Positions 11,006 to 20,000 of a DNA stretch of 64,000 nt are shown here, in pieces. The DNA lies in the NCBI GenBank assembly GCA_963787485.1, contig CAWBDF010000006.1, forward strand, positions 124,001 to 188,000. Direction: 5' to 3'. This stretch comes from Bog-473 sp963787485. Its GTDB lineage: Bacteria > Actinomycetota > Acidimicrobiia > Acidimicrobiales > RAAP-2. The stretch's first letter is position 1; every line of letters starts with the position of its first letter. The position numbers were made by a program, and so were the translations under genes. Under the pieces are notes generated by a model. That model was not told the origin of the DNA, made no database searches, and saw nothing but the letters and a program-made list of their open reading frames with translations.

Positions 11006-12079
11006 TCAGGTGACGCGGTGGGTGCGGAGCATCCGCCGCCGGATGTGGCGGGCCCGGGCCAGACGGACCAGCTCCTCGACCACGGCGTGGAAGGAAACCC
11101 CCTCGGACTCCCAGAGCATGGGGAACATGGAGATCGGGGTGAAGCCCGGCATGGTGTTGACCTCGTTGACGGCCATCTCGTCGTCGGGCTGGAGGAACAG
11201 GTCGACCCGGGCCAACCCCTCGACCCGCAGCGCTCGGTACGCTGCCGCCGCCACGCGTTGCGCGTGGTCCTGTTGGGCATCGGTGAGATCGGTCGGCGCG
11301 ATCGTCTCGGCCAGCCCGAGGACGTACTTGTCCTCGTAGTCGTAGAACTCCCGACTGGCCACGATCTCGCCCGCGCGTGAGACGCGCACCTCCTCGTTGC
11401 CCATGACGGCGAGCTCGAGCTCACGGCCATCGATGCACTCTTCGAGGATCACGTGGTCGTCGAACTCGAATGCACAGAGCACGGCGTCGCCCAGGGCCGC
11501 CCGCTCGGACACCTTGGCGACGCCGATGGAGGAACCGAGGTTGGCCGGCTTGACGAAGATAGGCAGTCCGAGCGCGGCCACGGCCTCGTCGAGCGTGTCG
11601 GAGGACCACCCGGCGCGGGTGACGACGCGCCAGGCCGCCACCGGGAGGCCGTGGTCGTGCAGCACCGACTTGGCGATGCCCTTGTCCATGCAGATCGCGG
11701 AGGACAGTACGCCTGCCCCGACATAGGGCACGTGCAGCGCTTCGAGATGGCCCTGAATCACACCGTCCTCGCCGAAGGGGCCGTGGAGCACCGGGAACAC
11801 CACTGCGTCGCTCGGGACGCCCTCTTCGAGATGCGCCAGCTCCATGCTTTCCCCGCCATGCAGGAGATCGTCGGGCGAGTCGAGGGCATCTCCCGCCGCG
11901 ACGTCGACGAGCGCGGCGCGCGCGTCGACCCATCGCCGGTCGTGGGTCAGGCCGACCAAGGTCACCGCCCATCCTGCATCGAGCGCCGTCTGGACGATCC
12001 GCCGGGCCGACATGCAGGAGATCTCGTGCTCGGCCGAGGGGCCTCCGTAGACCACGGCCAAGGCTCCGGGATCGGGCAT
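11006..12079 (-). CDS. ddl: D-alanine--D-alanine ligase
   Basis: 357 residues, normal for the ATP-grasp Ddl family. The N-terminal domain shows GGPSAEHEISCMSA and HGPFGEDGVIQG; the central part has the lid region FVKPANLGSSIGVAKV, and the C-terminal ATP-grasp core contains RVDLFLQ and VNEVNTMPGFT with the Mg-binding Glu and Asn. The enzyme joins two D-alanines with ATP for the peptidoglycan stem peptide, in the cytosol. It is divergent from murF, whose product uses D-Ala-D-Ala in the next step, with only 36 bp between the start codons. Start ATG 12079. Confidence 0.93.
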   Translation of the reverse strand: MPDPGALAVVYGGPSAEHEISCMSARRIVQTALDAGWAVTLVGLTHDRRWVDARAALVDVAAGDALDSPDDLLHGGESMELAHLEEGVPSDAVVFPVLHGPFGEDGVIQGHLEALHVPYVGAGVLSSAICMDKGIAKSVLHDHGLPVAAWRVVTRAGWSSDTLDEAVAALGLPIFVKPANLGSSIGVAKVSERAALGDAVLCAFEFDDHVILEECIDGRELELAVMGNEEVRVSRAGEIVASREFYDYEDKYVLGLAETIAPTDLTDAQQDHAQRVAAAAYRALRVEGLARVDLFLQPDDEMAVNEVNTMPGFTPISMFPMLWESEGVSFHAVVEELVRLARARHIRRRMLRTHRVT

Positions 12080-12089
12080 CGAACGAGGC

Positions 12090-12097
12090 TATACAAT
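12090..12097. promoter_or_regulatory. Shared -10-like element between ddl and murF
   Basis: TATACAAT lies in the 36-bp gap between the divergent starts. Read to the right it gives a -10 (TATACA or TACAAT) about 20 bp before the murF GTG; read to the left the complement gives TATAGC about 8 bp before the ddl ATG. No -35 is obvious on either side. It implies very short or leaderless transcripts for both genes. Confidence 0.35.
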
Positions 12098-12115
12098 CGC
12101 CGCGAAGGGTGATGC

Positions 12116-13525
12116 GTGCGATTCTCCAGCTCTGAACTCGCCGCCCACCTGGGGGCAACGCTCGTCGGACCCGACGTCACCGTGGACGGGGTGAGCATCG
12201 ATTCGCGGACGACGCGTCCCGGACAGCTCTTCGTGCCCATCGTGGCCGAGCGCGACGGCCATGCCTTCGTCTCGGCCGCGGTCGAGGCCGGAGCGCCCGC
12301 CTACCTCACGATGGAACCGCCGGTGCACGCTTCGGACGGGGCCACCGCGGTGGTGGTGCGCGACACCGCCGCGGCGCTGCTCGCACTCGGGTCGTTGGCC
12401 CGTGGCCGCGTCGGCGGCGTCATCGGAATTACGGGCTCGGTCGGCAAGACGACGACGAAGGACCTGCTGGCCGCGTGCCTCCGCCCGGTGTTCACCATTG
12501 GCGCGAGCCAGCGGTCGTTCAACAACGAGCTCGGCCTGCCCCTCACGCTGCTCAACGCGCCCGACGGCGCGCAGTGGGTCGTGGTCGAGATGGGTGCGCG
12601 AGGTCCGGGCCACATCGCGCGGCTGGCCGAGACGGCCCGGCCCGACGTGGGCATCGTGACCAGCGTCGCGAAGGCTCACACCGAGTTCCTCGGCGACCTC
12701 GACGGCGTGGCCCGGGCCAAGGCCGAGCTGGTCTCCTCGCTTCCGGCCGCCGGGGTGGCCGTGTTGAATTTCGACGATCGACGCGTCCGCCGTATGGCCC
12801 TCGACAGCCCCTGTCCCGTTCTCTCGTATTCAGAGGCGAACGACTCCGGCGCCGACGTCCGGGCCGTCGACGTGGTGGTCCGTCCTGACCTGCGTCCGCG
12901 TTTCGGGTTGAGGTCGCGGTGGGGCGACGGGGACGTAGAGCTCGCGCTGCACGGCGCGCAGGCGGTGCCCGACGCCCTGGCCGCCGCCGCCGCCGCGTTG
13001 TGGTGCGGCGTCCCCCTCACCGACGTGCTCTGGGGCCTCACGCAGACCGGCAGTTCGCCCCTGCGCATGGAGGTGTGTCGTGTGCCGGAAGGACCGTTGC
13101 TGGTGGTCGACTGCTACAACGCCAACCCGGCGTCGACCGAAGCTGCCCTCCGCGCACTGGCCGCGGTGCCCGCCGAACGCCGGGTGGCCCTGCTCGGGGT
13201 GATGGCCGAGCTCGGACCCGAGACGGAGATCGAACACCGGCGTGCCGCGGCGTTGGCCGAAGAGCTGGGGGTGGAGGTGCTCGGGTACCGCACCGACCTG
13301 TACGGCTCGACCCGCGTCGATGACGTCCGGGCCGCCGTGGACCTCCTGCGGACGACGGGTCCGGCCGACGCGGTGCTCCTCAAGGGGAGCCGGGTGGCGC
13401 GGCTCGAGGACGTCGTGCGCGCGCTGGGTGTGGAGGAGGTCGGTCAGCCGGTCGCGGGGGCCGAAGGCGCCAGCGTCCCGCCCGAGTCGGTGGGGACGAG
13501 CACGCCGCGGCTGAGCTCTCCGTAG
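12116..13525 (+). CDS. murF: UDP-N-acetylmuramoyl-tripeptide--D-alanyl-D-alanine ligase
   Basis: 469 residues, typical of MurF. Mur-ligase signatures are clear: the N-terminal substrate domain with SIDSRTTRPGQLFVP, the P-loop GITGSVGKTTTK near residue 105, SFNNELGLPLTLL, EMGARGPGHI, and the C-terminal DCYNANPAST motif. It adds D-Ala-D-Ala to UDP-MurNAc-tripeptide in the cytosol, and the divergent ddl makes that dipeptide. Start GTG 12116 has an AAGGG-type ribosome site. The last 82 bp overlap the convergent LysM-BTAD gene, and the final ~30 residues (after VVRALG) are not needed by the family, so the tail may have been added by loss of an earlier stop. Confidence 0.93.
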   Translation: MRFSSSELAAHLGATLVGPDVTVDGVSIDSRTTRPGQLFVPIVAERDGHAFVSAAVEAGAPAYLTMEPPVHASDGATAVVVRDTAAALLALGSLARGRVGGVIGITGSVGKTTTKDLLAACLRPVFTIGASQRSFNNELGLPLTLLNAPDGAQWVVVEMGARGPGHIARLAETARPDVGIVTSVAKAHTEFLGDLDGVARAKAELVSSLPAAGVAVLNFDDRRVRRMALDSPCPVLSYSEANDSGADVRAVDVVVRPDLRPRFGLRSRWGDGDVELALHGAQAVPDALAAAAAALWCGVPLTDVLWGLTQTGSSPLRMEVCRVPEGPLLVVDCYNANPASTEAALRALAAVPAERRVALLGVMAELGPETEIEHRRAAALAEELGVEVLGYRTDLYGSTRVDDVRAAVDLLRTTGPADAVLLKGSRVARLEDVVRALGVEEVGQPVAGAEGASVPPESVGTSTPRLSSP

Positions 13526-15993
13526 AGGGTTTCGGTGCGCTGCGAGGGCGAGCTCCCCGGGTCGAGCGCGTCGATCATGCGCTGGCAGGCACGCCACTCG
13601 CGGCGGAGCCGATCAGGGTCGCCCGCCGCTGCGGCGACCTCCATGGCGGCACGGGAGAGGGATTCGCTGTAGGGCTCGACCAACCGGGCCTGCTCGATCC
13701 CCCAACGGGCGAGCTCCAGGTGACCGGCGCGAGTGGCCAGCGCGGCCATGGCACACGCGGCATCGACCAACACCGCGGCGAGGCGGCCTCCGTGGCCCTC
13801 GGCCTCCCACCACGAGTACCCCGAGAGCACGTTGGCCAGAGGCTCTCCCTCGACCAGCTCGAGCGCGGCTCGGTAATAGGCGATCGCTGGCTCGGGTTCG
13901 CTTTGTGCCCGAGCTTCGGAACACAAGGAGGCGGCTCGGTGCGCGTCGACCGAAACCTCCGCCGAGAGCTGGTAGTGCCCGTTCCGGGTCGCCGCGGGGA
14001 ACAGGGGTGCGCCGGCGGCGTCGCTCCCCAGGGCCCGCCGCGCCGCGTGGGCGGTGTTGAAGAGGGTCTTGGAGGTGGCATCGGCATCGGACGAGCCCAG
14101 CACCCGCGTGCGGAGGCGGTCGCTGGTGACCACGTCGGGAAGCTGCAGGGCGAGATACGCCACCAGCTCGACGGCCCGCCTGGCGCGGTTCGGGGGGAGA
14201 TCCTCGCGCAGTCCGTCCAATCGCGGCGTCGGGGTCAAGAGCCGCACGTCGACGCTCCCGGGCACCAGTGCGGCGGCTCTGATGCCCGACCCGCCGCCGG
14301 CCTGGCCCTCCCGCGCACCGACCCGTGCTCCGACCCGATCACCTGCGCCATTGCCTGTCCCAGCGCTCGCCGGAGCGCCCGCCCGAGAGCTCGCCCAGTC
14401 GCCGAGTCGATCGCTCATTCGATCGTCCAGCAGTTCGGCGATGGCGCCGGCCGTCTCGTCGGAGAGCAGGTGGGGGCGGAGCACCCGGCCCATGGGGTGG
14501 AGGGTGGCGCCGTGGCGGTCGACCAGCAGCGTCAGGTCGGTCGCGGCGACGGGGGAGTCGGTGACGACCGCAACGCGTGGAGCGAGGGCGAGGGGGAGCG
14601 TCCGCGGGTCGCCGAAGAAGAGGACGTGACGAGCCACCGCAGGATCGCCGGACGTCTCGGCTCGCAGGACCGGGTCGTCGGCGTCTTCGACGACCACGAT
14701 GGTGTCCGCCCAGTCCCACGACTCCAGGGTCGCCCGCGCGCCACGCCAGAGCGCGTGGGCCGACTCTCCGAGCACGGGCAGCACGTCCCCGGGCCCGAGC
14801 GCCACCAACCACGTGGCGCCGTCGACGTCGCCGACGGGGAAGGCCACAGGTACGGCGGGAGGCCCGGCGAGTGCTTCGCCAATCGGGTGCTGGTCCAGCT
14901 CCGCGTGTCCGACGCGCCAGGCCTGCCCGTCGTCAACGGAGACGAATCCTTGGGGCGGGTCGGGATCTCGTGGGGACAGCCAGAACGTCACACCCTCCGG
15001 GTCCACGCTGACAGCCCGGACACCCGGCCGTGGCGTCCCGTCGGTCAGTGACCAGGCCAAGAATCGGTTGGCCGACTCGAACGCCGCGAGCGAGGGAACC
15101 GCGTGGAAGCGATGCAGCACCACGGCGGCGTCGACGGCCTGGTCGGACAGGATGGTGGCCGTTCGCTCGTCCTCGACGAAGGGTCGGAGCCGACGCCGTC
15201 TGGCCGCGCGCCGGGCCAGGGCCGTGCAGGCCAGCGAGCCCAGCCCGAGAGCGACCAGCTCGGGCAGGTGACCACCCGAGTCGGGCGGTGCGGGCCCACC
15301 GTGGACGCGGCCGACGTGCGCGGGAAGACGCAGCGTCCATCGGACACGAACGTGATCGGGGTCTATGAAGCGCGTCCCCGGCGCCATGTCACGGCCAAGA
15401 TTGAGCGCGGCCAACGCCGTCCAGTCGGCTCCGTCGTCGAGGCGCGCCTGTGCGATGCCCCACAGCGTGTCGCCCTGCCGGACCTCGAGGGTCTCCGGCG
15501 TGCTCGTCACGGCCGAGGTGGTCGCCGTCGTCTCCATTGCGGTCGTCGCGTGCGACCCCGACAGCGCGACGGGCGCCGAGACCGACCGGGCCAGCCCGGC
15601 GGAAGGCGCGGTCGCTCCGGCGACGGGCGCGGCCGCCAGAGACGTGCCGACACTCGTCAGGGCCACCACACCGACGGCGATGCGCGCGGCGACGCGGTCG
15701 ACCACCGATGCGCCGCGCGAGGCGCCGAGCTCGCCCGAGCGCAGGTGGGCGATCACGGCGCGCGTGAGCTGCGTGCAGCACGCCGCCCACGCCACCCACG
15801 CCGCTACGGTGAGCGTACACAGGGCCGCCCGGGGGCCAGGAGGCCAGGCGTGCCCGAGTCCCCCCGAGAGCGGGTTCCCGACCGCCACGACCAGCGCGAC
15901 GGGCACCGCTCCGAACGCCAGCAGCGCGGCCATGGCCGCGGCGGCGACGTCGAGGACCCGCCGCCGGCGCCCTCTTTCCACCCGGTCACCCAC
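13444..15993 (-). CDS. Membrane protein with LysM and bacterial transcriptional activator (BTAD) domains
   Basis: 849 residues. Two hydrophobic segments in the first ~130 residues anchor it, then comes a Thr/Ala-rich linker and a LysM domain (about 168-220; VRQGDTLWGIAQARL). After a third hydrophobic stretch near 240 there is a long middle region with a degenerate nucleotide-binding look, an Arg/Gly-rich linker, and a C-terminal winged-helix plus TPR-like BTAD domain (RLRTRVLG through RREWRACQRMIDAL). LysM binds peptidoglycan; BTAD is normally the dimerisation/DNA-binding part of SARP regulators. Similar proteins are common in actinobacteria, often beside Tad-pilus genes, and their function is unknown. 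It overlaps the preceding gene by 8 bp and the murF 3' end by 82 bp. Confidence 0.75.
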   Translation of the reverse strand: MGDRVERGRRRRVLDVAAAAMAALLAFGAVPVALVVAVGNPLSGGLGHAWPPGPRAALCTLTVAAWVAWAACCTQLTRAVIAHLRSGELGASRGASVVDRVAARIAVGVVALTSVGTSLAAAPVAGATAPSAGLARSVSAPVALSGSHATTAMETTATTSAVTSTPETLEVRQGDTLWGIAQARLDDGADWTALAALNLGRDMAPGTRFIDPDHVRVRWTLRLPAHVGRVHGGPAPPDSGGHLPELVALGLGSLACTALARRAARRRRLRPFVEDERTATILSDQAVDAAVVLHRFHAVPSLAAFESANRFLAWSLTDGTPRPGVRAVSVDPEGVTFWLSPRDPDPPQGFVSVDDGQAWRVGHAELDQHPIGEALAGPPAVPVAFPVGDVDGATWLVALGPGDVLPVLGESAHALWRGARATLESWDWADTIVVVEDADDPVLRAETSGDPAVARHVLFFGDPRTLPLALAPRVAVVTDSPVAATDLTLLVDRHGATLHPMGRVLRPHLLSDETAGAIAELLDDRMSDRLGDWASSRAGAPASAGTGNGAGDRVGARVGAREGQAGGGSGIRAAALVPGSVDVRLLTPTPRLDGLREDLPPNRARRAVELVAYLALQLPDVVTSDRLRTRVLGSSDADATSKTLFNTAHAARRALGSDAAGAPLFPAATRNGHYQLSAEVSVDAHRAASLCSEARAQSEPEPAIAYYRAALELVEGEPLANVLSGYSWWEAEGHGGRLAAVLVDAACAMAALATRAGHLELARWGIEQARLVEPYSESLSRAAMEVAAAAGDPDRLRREWRACQRMIDALDPGSSPSQRTETLYGELSRGVLVPTDSGGTLAPSAPATG

Positions 15994-16774
15994 TGGGTGG
16001 TCCGATCGTGATGGTGTAGGTGAGCGAGACGTCTTCCGTCGACGGCTCGCTCACCGTCGCCGTGCAGCTTCCGCCGGCGTCGGCGAGGGAGGCCTGCATG
16101 CCCGACGTCCCGCCCACGCTTTGCCCGCCGGTGGGACAGGCCACGCTCAGGGCGAGGTAGGTGGACCCCGACCACAGAACGACGATCTGCGTGGCACCCG
16201 CCCCGGTGAAGGCGTAGGAGTTGGAGTCCTGGAGCGGCGGGTCGAGATACCCCGATGTCTCGATACTGTGCGCCGCGATTGCTCCCGTGGTCGAGGTGGT
16301 CGCGACCGTCGTCGGGGTGGTCGCAGCGGTCGGAGTCGTGGAGCCCGAGGACCCGGCCGGTGTCGCCGCGGGGTGGGCCACCGCGGCAGGCGGTCCCTGG
16401 AGGGCGGCGTCGGCGGCGCTCGCGCCGGGGGTCCCGGTGGTACTGGTCGTCGTGGACCCTGTCTGAGCGGTCCTGGGTGACTTCGTCGCCGGGGGGTGCC
16501 CAGAGTCCCTGGCAGTCGAGTGGTTCCCGGCGCCTCCCACTGCCCCCCCGGCCCCGGTGGCCCGCGGCGCGGGACGGCGCTCGTCGCTCGCCGCTGACGC
16601 AAGCACCCGTCCCGATCGAGAGGGGTGCGGTGTGCCGGCGGACGCGACCAGAAGCGCCATGAGGGCGAGTGAGAGCGCCAGGATCACCCACCAGTTCGGA
16701 CTGCCCGCAGCCATTCGCCTCTGCCGCCCGTCGGACCGCCATCCGCCCACCGACACACGATAGGCACCCGTCAT
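15986..16774 (-). CDS. Single-pass membrane protein, Ala/Thr-rich exported domain
   Basis: 262 residues. One transmembrane helix lies at about 25-47 (NWWVILALSLALMALLVASA), followed by roughly 120 residues of low-complexity Ala/Thr/Pro/Gly linker (TTTSTTGTPGASAA and similar) and a C-terminal beta-rich domain of about 90 residues with two cysteines (VACP and GGSCTATV) that could form a disulfide outside the cell. I do not recognise a family. It overlaps the LysM-BTAD gene by 8 bp and follows the sigma-like gene by 36 bp, so the three form one operon. ATG 16714 is an alternative start with AGAGG upstream. Confidence 0.6.
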   Translation of the reverse strand: MTGAYRVSVGGWRSDGRQRRMAAGSPNWWVILALSLALMALLVASAGTPHPSRSGRVLASAASDERRPAPRATGAGGAVGGAGNHSTARDSGHPPATKSPRTAQTGSTTTSTTGTPGASAADAALQGPPAAVAHPAATPAGSSGSTTPTAATTPTTVATTSTTGAIAAHSIETSGYLDPPLQDSNSYAFTGAGATQIVVLWSGSTYLALSVACPTGGQSVGGTSGMQASLADAGGSCTATVSEPSTEDVSLTYTITIGPPSG

Positions 16775-16810
16775 TTCCGCTGCACCTCGGATTTCCGCTG
16801 CACCTCGATG

Positions 16811-17581
16811 TCAGGCGCAAAGCCGGCGGCGCCCTCGATCCCGGCGGGCGTAGAGGGCGCGTCGCTCGCGTCCGGTGAGCGCGGCCAGCTCCCTCATGGA
16901 GTATCCGAGGACGTGGTGGGCGTAGAGCACCTGGGTCTCCTCACGGCGCATGCCGTCGTGGTGGAGCTCGACCAACAGTCGGGTCAGCTGTTCCAGATCG
17001 CTCTCGGGCCGTGCGGGGTGGCGTTCGGCCCAGCCGGGGTCGAGCGTCTCCATGCGCCCCGCGACCTCCTTGGCGCGGAAGATCTGGCGGCGGACGCGGC
17101 AGCGGATGGCCGAGAGCAGATCGAGGACGGCATAGGGACGGCTCTGTCCGGCCCACTCGTGGACCACCAGCCACGAGGTGCTCACCAACTCGCCGAAGAA
17201 CTCTTCCCCGTCCTTCCATTCCCCGCCCTGCCCCCAGCGCAGCCGGCGTGCCACGGACACCAGGCCCGGAAGCAGGAGTTGGACCAGCATCCGATCGAGC
17301 ATCGGCTCGCCGGGTGACTCCTGCAGGAGAACCCCGAAGACGCGGGCCGCCTCGTCACGCTCGGCCCGACCCGATGCTCGGCGCATGTGCTCGACGACGT
17401 CGAGCGGCGTGGGGCACGCCGGCGGTTCGGTGCCGTCCCCCAGGATGAGCCGCTGGAGGCCGGGGTCGCGGCCGGCCACGGCGCGCAACGCCCGGACGGC
17501 CGCCGGGGAGCGACCGATGGATCGCCACTCGTCGGTCATCTGGTCGATCAAAGCGACATGGTGGGTCGATGTGGTGGCCAT
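16811..17581 (-). CDS. Sigma-factor-like protein with C-terminal helix-turn-helix
   Basis: 256 residues from ATG 17581; the open frame extends further up, but the sequence before this ATG is non-protein-like and faces the divergent gene. The protein is helical, with an LLPGLVSVARRLRWG helix and a C-terminal YSMRELAALTGRERRALYARRDRGRRRL segment (split here by description) that looks like the region-4 helix-turn-helix of sigma-70 factors. Region 2 is not convincing. It may regulate the downstream membrane and LysM-BTAD genes, with which it appears to form an operon. Role inferred from the HTH and position only. Confidence 0.55.
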   Translation of the reverse strand: MATTSTHHVALIDQMTDEWRSIGRSPAAVRALRAVAGRDPGLQRLILGDGTEPPACPTPLDVVEHMRRASGRAERDEAARVFGVLLQESPGEPMLDRMLVQLLLPGLVSVARRLRWGQGGEWKDGEEFFGELVSTSWLVVHEWAGQSRPYAVLDLLSAIRCRVRRQIFRAKEVAGRMETLDPGWAERHPARPESDLEQLTRLLVELHHDGMRREETQVLYAHHVLGYSMRELAALTGRERRALYARRDRGRRRLCA

Positions 17582-17681
17582 GCGGCACAACGCTGCGCCG
17601 CCGTGCTCCCCCAATCCCTCCCACCGCCGGATCGGGACCCTGACCGCGATCGATGCCCTGGTGAGCGGTAGTGTGCCGCCG

Positions 17682-18068
17682 ATGGACATTGACGAGTTCT
17701 ACGAGGCCGACCCCCGACGGCGAGCGTCTGCCGAGCTCGAGCTCGGGACCGATTGGGTCGGCAAGGACGGGGTCAACCACGAGTTGAACTACGTGGAGGA
17801 CACCGGTGAGCTCTACGTCCTGCGCGAGCCGGCGCCGCATGTCACCGAGGACCCCTTCGGCGGGCTCCACATCTCGACCCCGGAGGGCTACGACGGCAAG
17901 ATGACGGTTCACGTGGTCGCCCGCATCGACTCGGTCGAGTCGCTGCACACCATCCTGGCCGGCTGGCAGGAGGCCATGCGCGGTCCCGACGCCACCGAGT
18001 GGCTGGGCCGGCACCTGCGCGAGTCCGGCGTGGCGGTCGGCCCCACGGGCGACCCGATCTCGGATTGA
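17682..18068 (+). CDS. Conserved hypothetical protein, 128 residues
   Basis: Starts at ATG 17682 (MDIDEFYEADPRRRASAELE) and is acidic and soluble. It has an N-terminal ELGTDWVGKDG segment, a short beta-rich core (NYVEDTGELYVLREP) and a C-terminal helix (LAGWQEAMRGPDATEWL). There is no signal peptide and no known motif. It is divergent from the sigma-like gene, with 100 bp between starts. The compact composition and high GC at third positions support a real gene; the function is unknown. Confidence 0.6.
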   Translation: MDIDEFYEADPRRRASAELELGTDWVGKDGVNHELNYVEDTGELYVLREPAPHVTEDPFGGLHISTPEGYDGKMTVHVVARIDSVESLHTILAGWQEAMRGPDATEWLGRHLRESGVAVGPTGDPISD

Positions 18069-18077
18069 CCCACTGGA

Positions 18078-18108
18078 CCACCGGGCCCCCCGGCGAAGGG
18101 TCCGGTGG
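18078..18108. terminator. Possible hairpin between convergent genes
   Basis: CCACCGG (18078) and CCGGTGG (18102) form a 7-bp stem with a 17-nt GC-rich loop, between the stops of the flanking convergent genes. There is no T-run. Confidence 0.3.
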
Positions 18109-18139
18109 AACCCGCGGGGTCAGCCAACTGCGGAGGACT

Positions 18140-18592
18140 CTACGACGACGCCGGCTGCGGGTTGCGGTTCTGGGGAATGGTGCTGCTGGGGGTCTGTGGG
18201 TTGTCTCCCGGGTTGGCATCGGCCAGGACGCACTGCGCTCGGAGTGCTGGGATGAGGTGCCCCTCGTCGACGACGGCGCTCTCCGAAATGGTGGTCATGA
18301 GCGAGTTCCAGGACCCGTCGTCGGAGTTCGCCGCGGCCGCCAGGGGCAGGGCGTCGCGAAGCTCGCGGTCGGCGCGCTCCGAGAGCCGCGCCGCGTTCGC
18401 AGGCGAGGTGCCCGTCCGGTTCGCCCGCAGATAGTCGGCGACGGAGCGCTCGACGTGGGTGCAGGCTTGGCGGGCCAGGTTCGCCCCGTCCTGGGTGGTG
18501 CTACACCCGGCGAGGCCCAGCACCGTCGCCACCGTGGCCACGCCGGCCAGGGCCGTCACCCGAGGAGCGGGGAGGCGGCGGGCCCCCCTCAC
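18140..18592 (-). CDS. Small lipoprotein of unknown function
   Basis: 150 residues from GTG 18592, which follows the stop of the upstream gene by 1 bp. A basic n-region (RGARRLPAPR), a hydrophobic core and the lipobox VLGLAGC near residue 30 mark a type II signal peptide, so the mature protein would be lipid-anchored outside the membrane. The mature part has a helical region with two cysteines (QACTHVERSV and RAQCVLADA) and a disordered Pro/Ser/Asn-rich tail. I do not recognise a family. Confidence 0.6.
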   Translation of the reverse strand: MRGARRLPAPRVTALAGVATVATVLGLAGCSTTQDGANLARQACTHVERSVADYLRANRTGTSPANAARLSERADRELRDALPLAAAANSDDGSWNSLMTTISESAVVDEGHLIPALRAQCVLADANPGDNPQTPSSTIPQNRNPQPASS

Positions 18593-18593
18593 G

Positions 18594-19151
18594 TCAGGCG
18601 AGCCAGCGTTCGGCGGACTCGAGCAGGAAGCGGCTGACGGCGAGGGCGCGGTCGAAGACGTCACAGAGGAGCTCTTCTCCGCTCAGGACCCGGGACAGGG
18701 AGACGGGATAGCGGGCGACGATGCTCAGACGGCGTTCCGATCCGTCGGTGGCGTTGGCGAACGAATCGATGGCTGAGACCTCCAACGGCAGCTCGATCCC
18801 CCCGACGCCGGCCAGGTCGATGGCCAGGCGCAGCAAGTCCGGCCCGCTGGGGAGCGGCGGCAGAGCCCAGGTGAAGGTCAGAGGGAAGTGGAACTCGTCG
18901 GGTGGTTCCTCGTCGTCGGCCAGGAGCACCACGGCGTCCTCGAAGGAGAGGAGCACCCGGGGGTCGACGTCGAGGGCGAGATGCAGGTCCAGCGGCCCGC
19001 CGCACCCCTCCTCAGGATGGAGGTCGACCTCCCATACCTGGCGCAGCGAGTAGGTCTCGACGAAGTGCCGCTCATCGTGCACGTGGAACCCGTGATCGAC
19101 CGAGTGGTCCTTGAGATCGGCCACGTATCCAGCGACATCGATGGCAGCCAC
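18594..19151 (-). CDS. Conserved hypothetical protein, 185 residues
   Basis: A soluble, acidic protein from GTG 19151. It opens with AAIDVAGYVADLKDHSVDHG and has a long beta-rich middle (LALDVDPRVLLSFEDAVVLL, then FTWALPPLPSGPDLLRLAID) and a C-terminal helix (ALAVSRFLLESAERWLA). No cofactor or catalytic motif is visible. The 1-bp gap to the lipoprotein gene suggests one transcript. Function unknown. Confidence 0.55.
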   Translation of the reverse strand: MAAIDVAGYVADLKDHSVDHGFHVHDERHFVETYSLRQVWEVDLHPEEGCGGPLDLHLALDVDPRVLLSFEDAVVLLADDEEPPDEFHFPLTFTWALPPLPSGPDLLRLAIDLAGVGGIELPLEVSAIDSFANATDGSERRLSIVARYPVSLSRVLSGEELLCDVFDRALAVSRFLLESAERWLA

Positions 19152-19259
19152 AACGACGGGAGCCTACCGGCAGCCGGGGACGCGTCGACATGGCGCGCTG
19201 CGTCTTTCCAAGACGGGGTGCGGGAGCCGGGCCCATCCGGCCGATAGGGTGCCTGACCC

Positions 19260-20000
19260 GTGAACGATGGACGCATCATGGCGGTGCTCGACGACGCGGT
19301 CGCGGCGGTGCGTGCCGCACTCGATTCGCTCGAGGACTGGGGTCCGAGCGGTCTGCGACCGGGTCAGTACCGTCTGGACTTGGCGGCCGACGAGGCGGCG
19401 CTCGGGGTGCTCCACGGGGCCGGCCTGGCCGTGCTCTCCGAGGAGTCCGGAGTGACGGGCGACACGTCCTCGGGCCTGCTCGCCGTGCTCGACCCGGTCG
19501 ACGGGTCGACGAACGCGCACCGGGGCGTTCCCTTCTACTCGACGAGCATCTGCGTGCTCGACGCCGAGGGGCCTCGGGTGGGCGTCGTGGTCAACCTGGC
19601 GATCGGCACCCGCTACGCCGCCGTGCGGGGCGACGGAGCGGAGCGGGACGGGAAGTCGCTGAAGCCTTCTGGGTGCACCGATCTGGCCGGCGCCCTGGTG
19701 GGGATTTCGGGGTTCCCGGGGTGCCACCCCGGATGGGCCCAGTTCCGGGCGCTCGGGGCAGCGTCGTTGGAGTGTTGTTCGGTGGCCGAGGGAGTGCTCG
19801 ACGGGTATCTCGTCGCCGGCCGCAGCACGTTGTTCGGCTGGGACTATCTCGCCGGCTTGCTGGTCTGCCGGGAGGTGGGTGCGACGGAAGCCGAGCGCGA
19901 CGGAAGGGACCTCGTCGTTCGGGACGCGTCGACCCGGCGTCCCGTCGTTGCCGCCACGGCATCGCTGGCGGCCCAGCTGATGGCCAGCGCGGCGCTGTGA
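19260..20000 (+). CDS. Inositol monophosphatase family phosphatase
   Basis: 246 residues, near the usual 260. All three metal-site signatures of the family are visible: the EES of LSEESG, DPVDGSTN (consensus DPxDGTxN) and WDYLAGLLVCREVG (consensus WDxAAG). Members are Mg-dependent phosphatases of inositol phosphates, histidinol phosphate or 3'-phosphoadenylates; the substrate cannot be told here. The N-terminal helical part is short. Starts are GTG 19260 or ATG 19278. It is the last high-GC gene before the lower-GC block and ends 131 bp from the convergent SGNH gene. Confidence 0.85.
   Translation: MNDGRIMAVLDDAVAAVRAALDSLEDWGPSGLRPGQYRLDLAADEAALGVLHGAGLAVLSEESGVTGDTSSGLLAVLDPVDGSTNAHRGVPFYSTSICVLDAEGPRVGVVVNLAIGTRYAAVRGDGAERDGKSLKPSGCTDLAGALVGISGFPGCHPGWAQFRALGAASLECCSVAEGVLDGYLVAGRSTLFGWDYLAGLLVCREVGATEAERDGRDLVVRDASTRRPVVAATASLAAQLMASAAL

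Noticed and set aside
13720..15051. Plus-strand frame of about 440 codons
   Set aside because: Shadow of the LysM-BTAD gene with low-complexity composition and no motif.
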